Assembly: GCA_028869395.1 (NCBI GenBank)
Contig: JAGWSE010000013.1
Location: 1-13,251 of the forward strand
Reading direction: 5' to 3'
Length of the DNA stretch: 13,251 bases
Origin: Alphaproteobacteria bacterium
GTDB lineage: Bacteria > Pseudomonadota > Alphaproteobacteria > Caulobacterales > Caulobacteraceae
The notes below the pieces were generated by a model that was not told the DNA's origin, ran no database searches, and worked only from the letters and a program-made list of their open reading frames with translations. The position numbers and the translations under genes were made by a program. The number at the start of each line of letters is the position of its first letter. Position 1 is the first letter of the stretch. This document shows positions 13,112 to 13,251 of this stretch, piece after piece.

Positions 13112-13181
13112 GGCGCTAAGATAGGATTTCTCAATCCCGCTTCCAGCCGAAATCGAGTGACTTTATGACGGCCAGCGTTCG

Positions 13182-13251
13182 CTATTCCGGCTTGCCGGTT
13201 TCGACGTACTTCTTGAGACGCCCGAGCTGTTCGCCGAGCACCTTGTCCACC
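13182..13251 (-). CDS. C-terminal end of an unrecognised protein (runs off the window)
   Basis: On the minus strand the last bases read VDKVLGEQLGRLKKYVETGKPE followed by TAG at 13182-13184. The 22 residues form a plausible amphipathic C-terminal helix. They resemble tails of SRPBCC/cyclase-type proteins, but that is a weak impression and no family should be assigned. The codon bias fits the neighbours. The stop is 70 bases upstream of the oxyR start, on the same strand, so oxyR may be read through from this gene or from its own promoter in the gap. Confidence 0.55.
   Translation of the reverse strand, partial: VDKVLGEQLGRLKKYVETGKPE

Overview
The window looks like core chromosome of a GC-rich alphaproteobacterium, most likely a member of Caulobacterales (Caulobacter or Phenylobacterium type). 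The grounds are the very high GC content, an acnA–ccmABCDG neighbourhood, a dapF–mtaB–ftsY–septation-protein neighbourhood of alphaproteobacterial type, and two tiny proteins that resemble Caulobacteraceae-restricted hypotheticals. The genus is an inference. There is no transposase, integrase, CRISPR array, rRNA or tRNA, and no gene-free stretch longer than 300 bases.

Layout. Bases 1-709 (minus) hold the N-terminal third of aconitase AcnA. A 263-base divergent spacer separates it from a plus-strand cytochrome c maturation cluster: ccmA, ccmB, a secreted Met/His-rich Spy/CpxP-like protein, ccmC, ccmD and ccmG (973-4386). Together these would build the CcmABCD heme-export/loading complex, and CcmG is the periplasmic thiol reductant. 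CcmE, CcmF and CcmH/I are not in this window. Two small plus-strand proteins of unknown function follow (4432-4704, 4780-4992).

Bases 4999-6521 (minus) are ftsY, the SRP receptor, overlapping a YciB/IspZ-type septation membrane protein. A plus-strand TRIC/YadS-type cation channel gene (6581-7216) sits between these and a second minus-strand pair, dapF and mtaB (7220-9330). A secreted S9A prolyl oligopeptidase (9402-11510, plus) is divergent from dapF.

The last part is regulatory: a PadR-family repressor with a His-rich N-terminus (11557-12105, minus), preceded by an array of ATATCGA boxes, and then oxyR (12221-13111, minus) with both redox cysteines. The final 70 bases hold the C-terminal end of an unrecognised minus-strand gene.

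Four gene pairs (ccmA/ccmB, ccmD/ccmG, ftsY/septation protein, dapF/mtaB) use four-base ATGA or GTGA stop-start overlaps, which suggests translational coupling. Most of the window is ordinary housekeeping sequence, and I do not see a clearly new multi-gene system. The points most worth a second look are the Met/His-rich protein inside the ccm cluster, the His-rich PadR regulator with its box array next to oxyR, and the two small proteins after ccmG with a hairpin and TTAACCAT box in front of the first.
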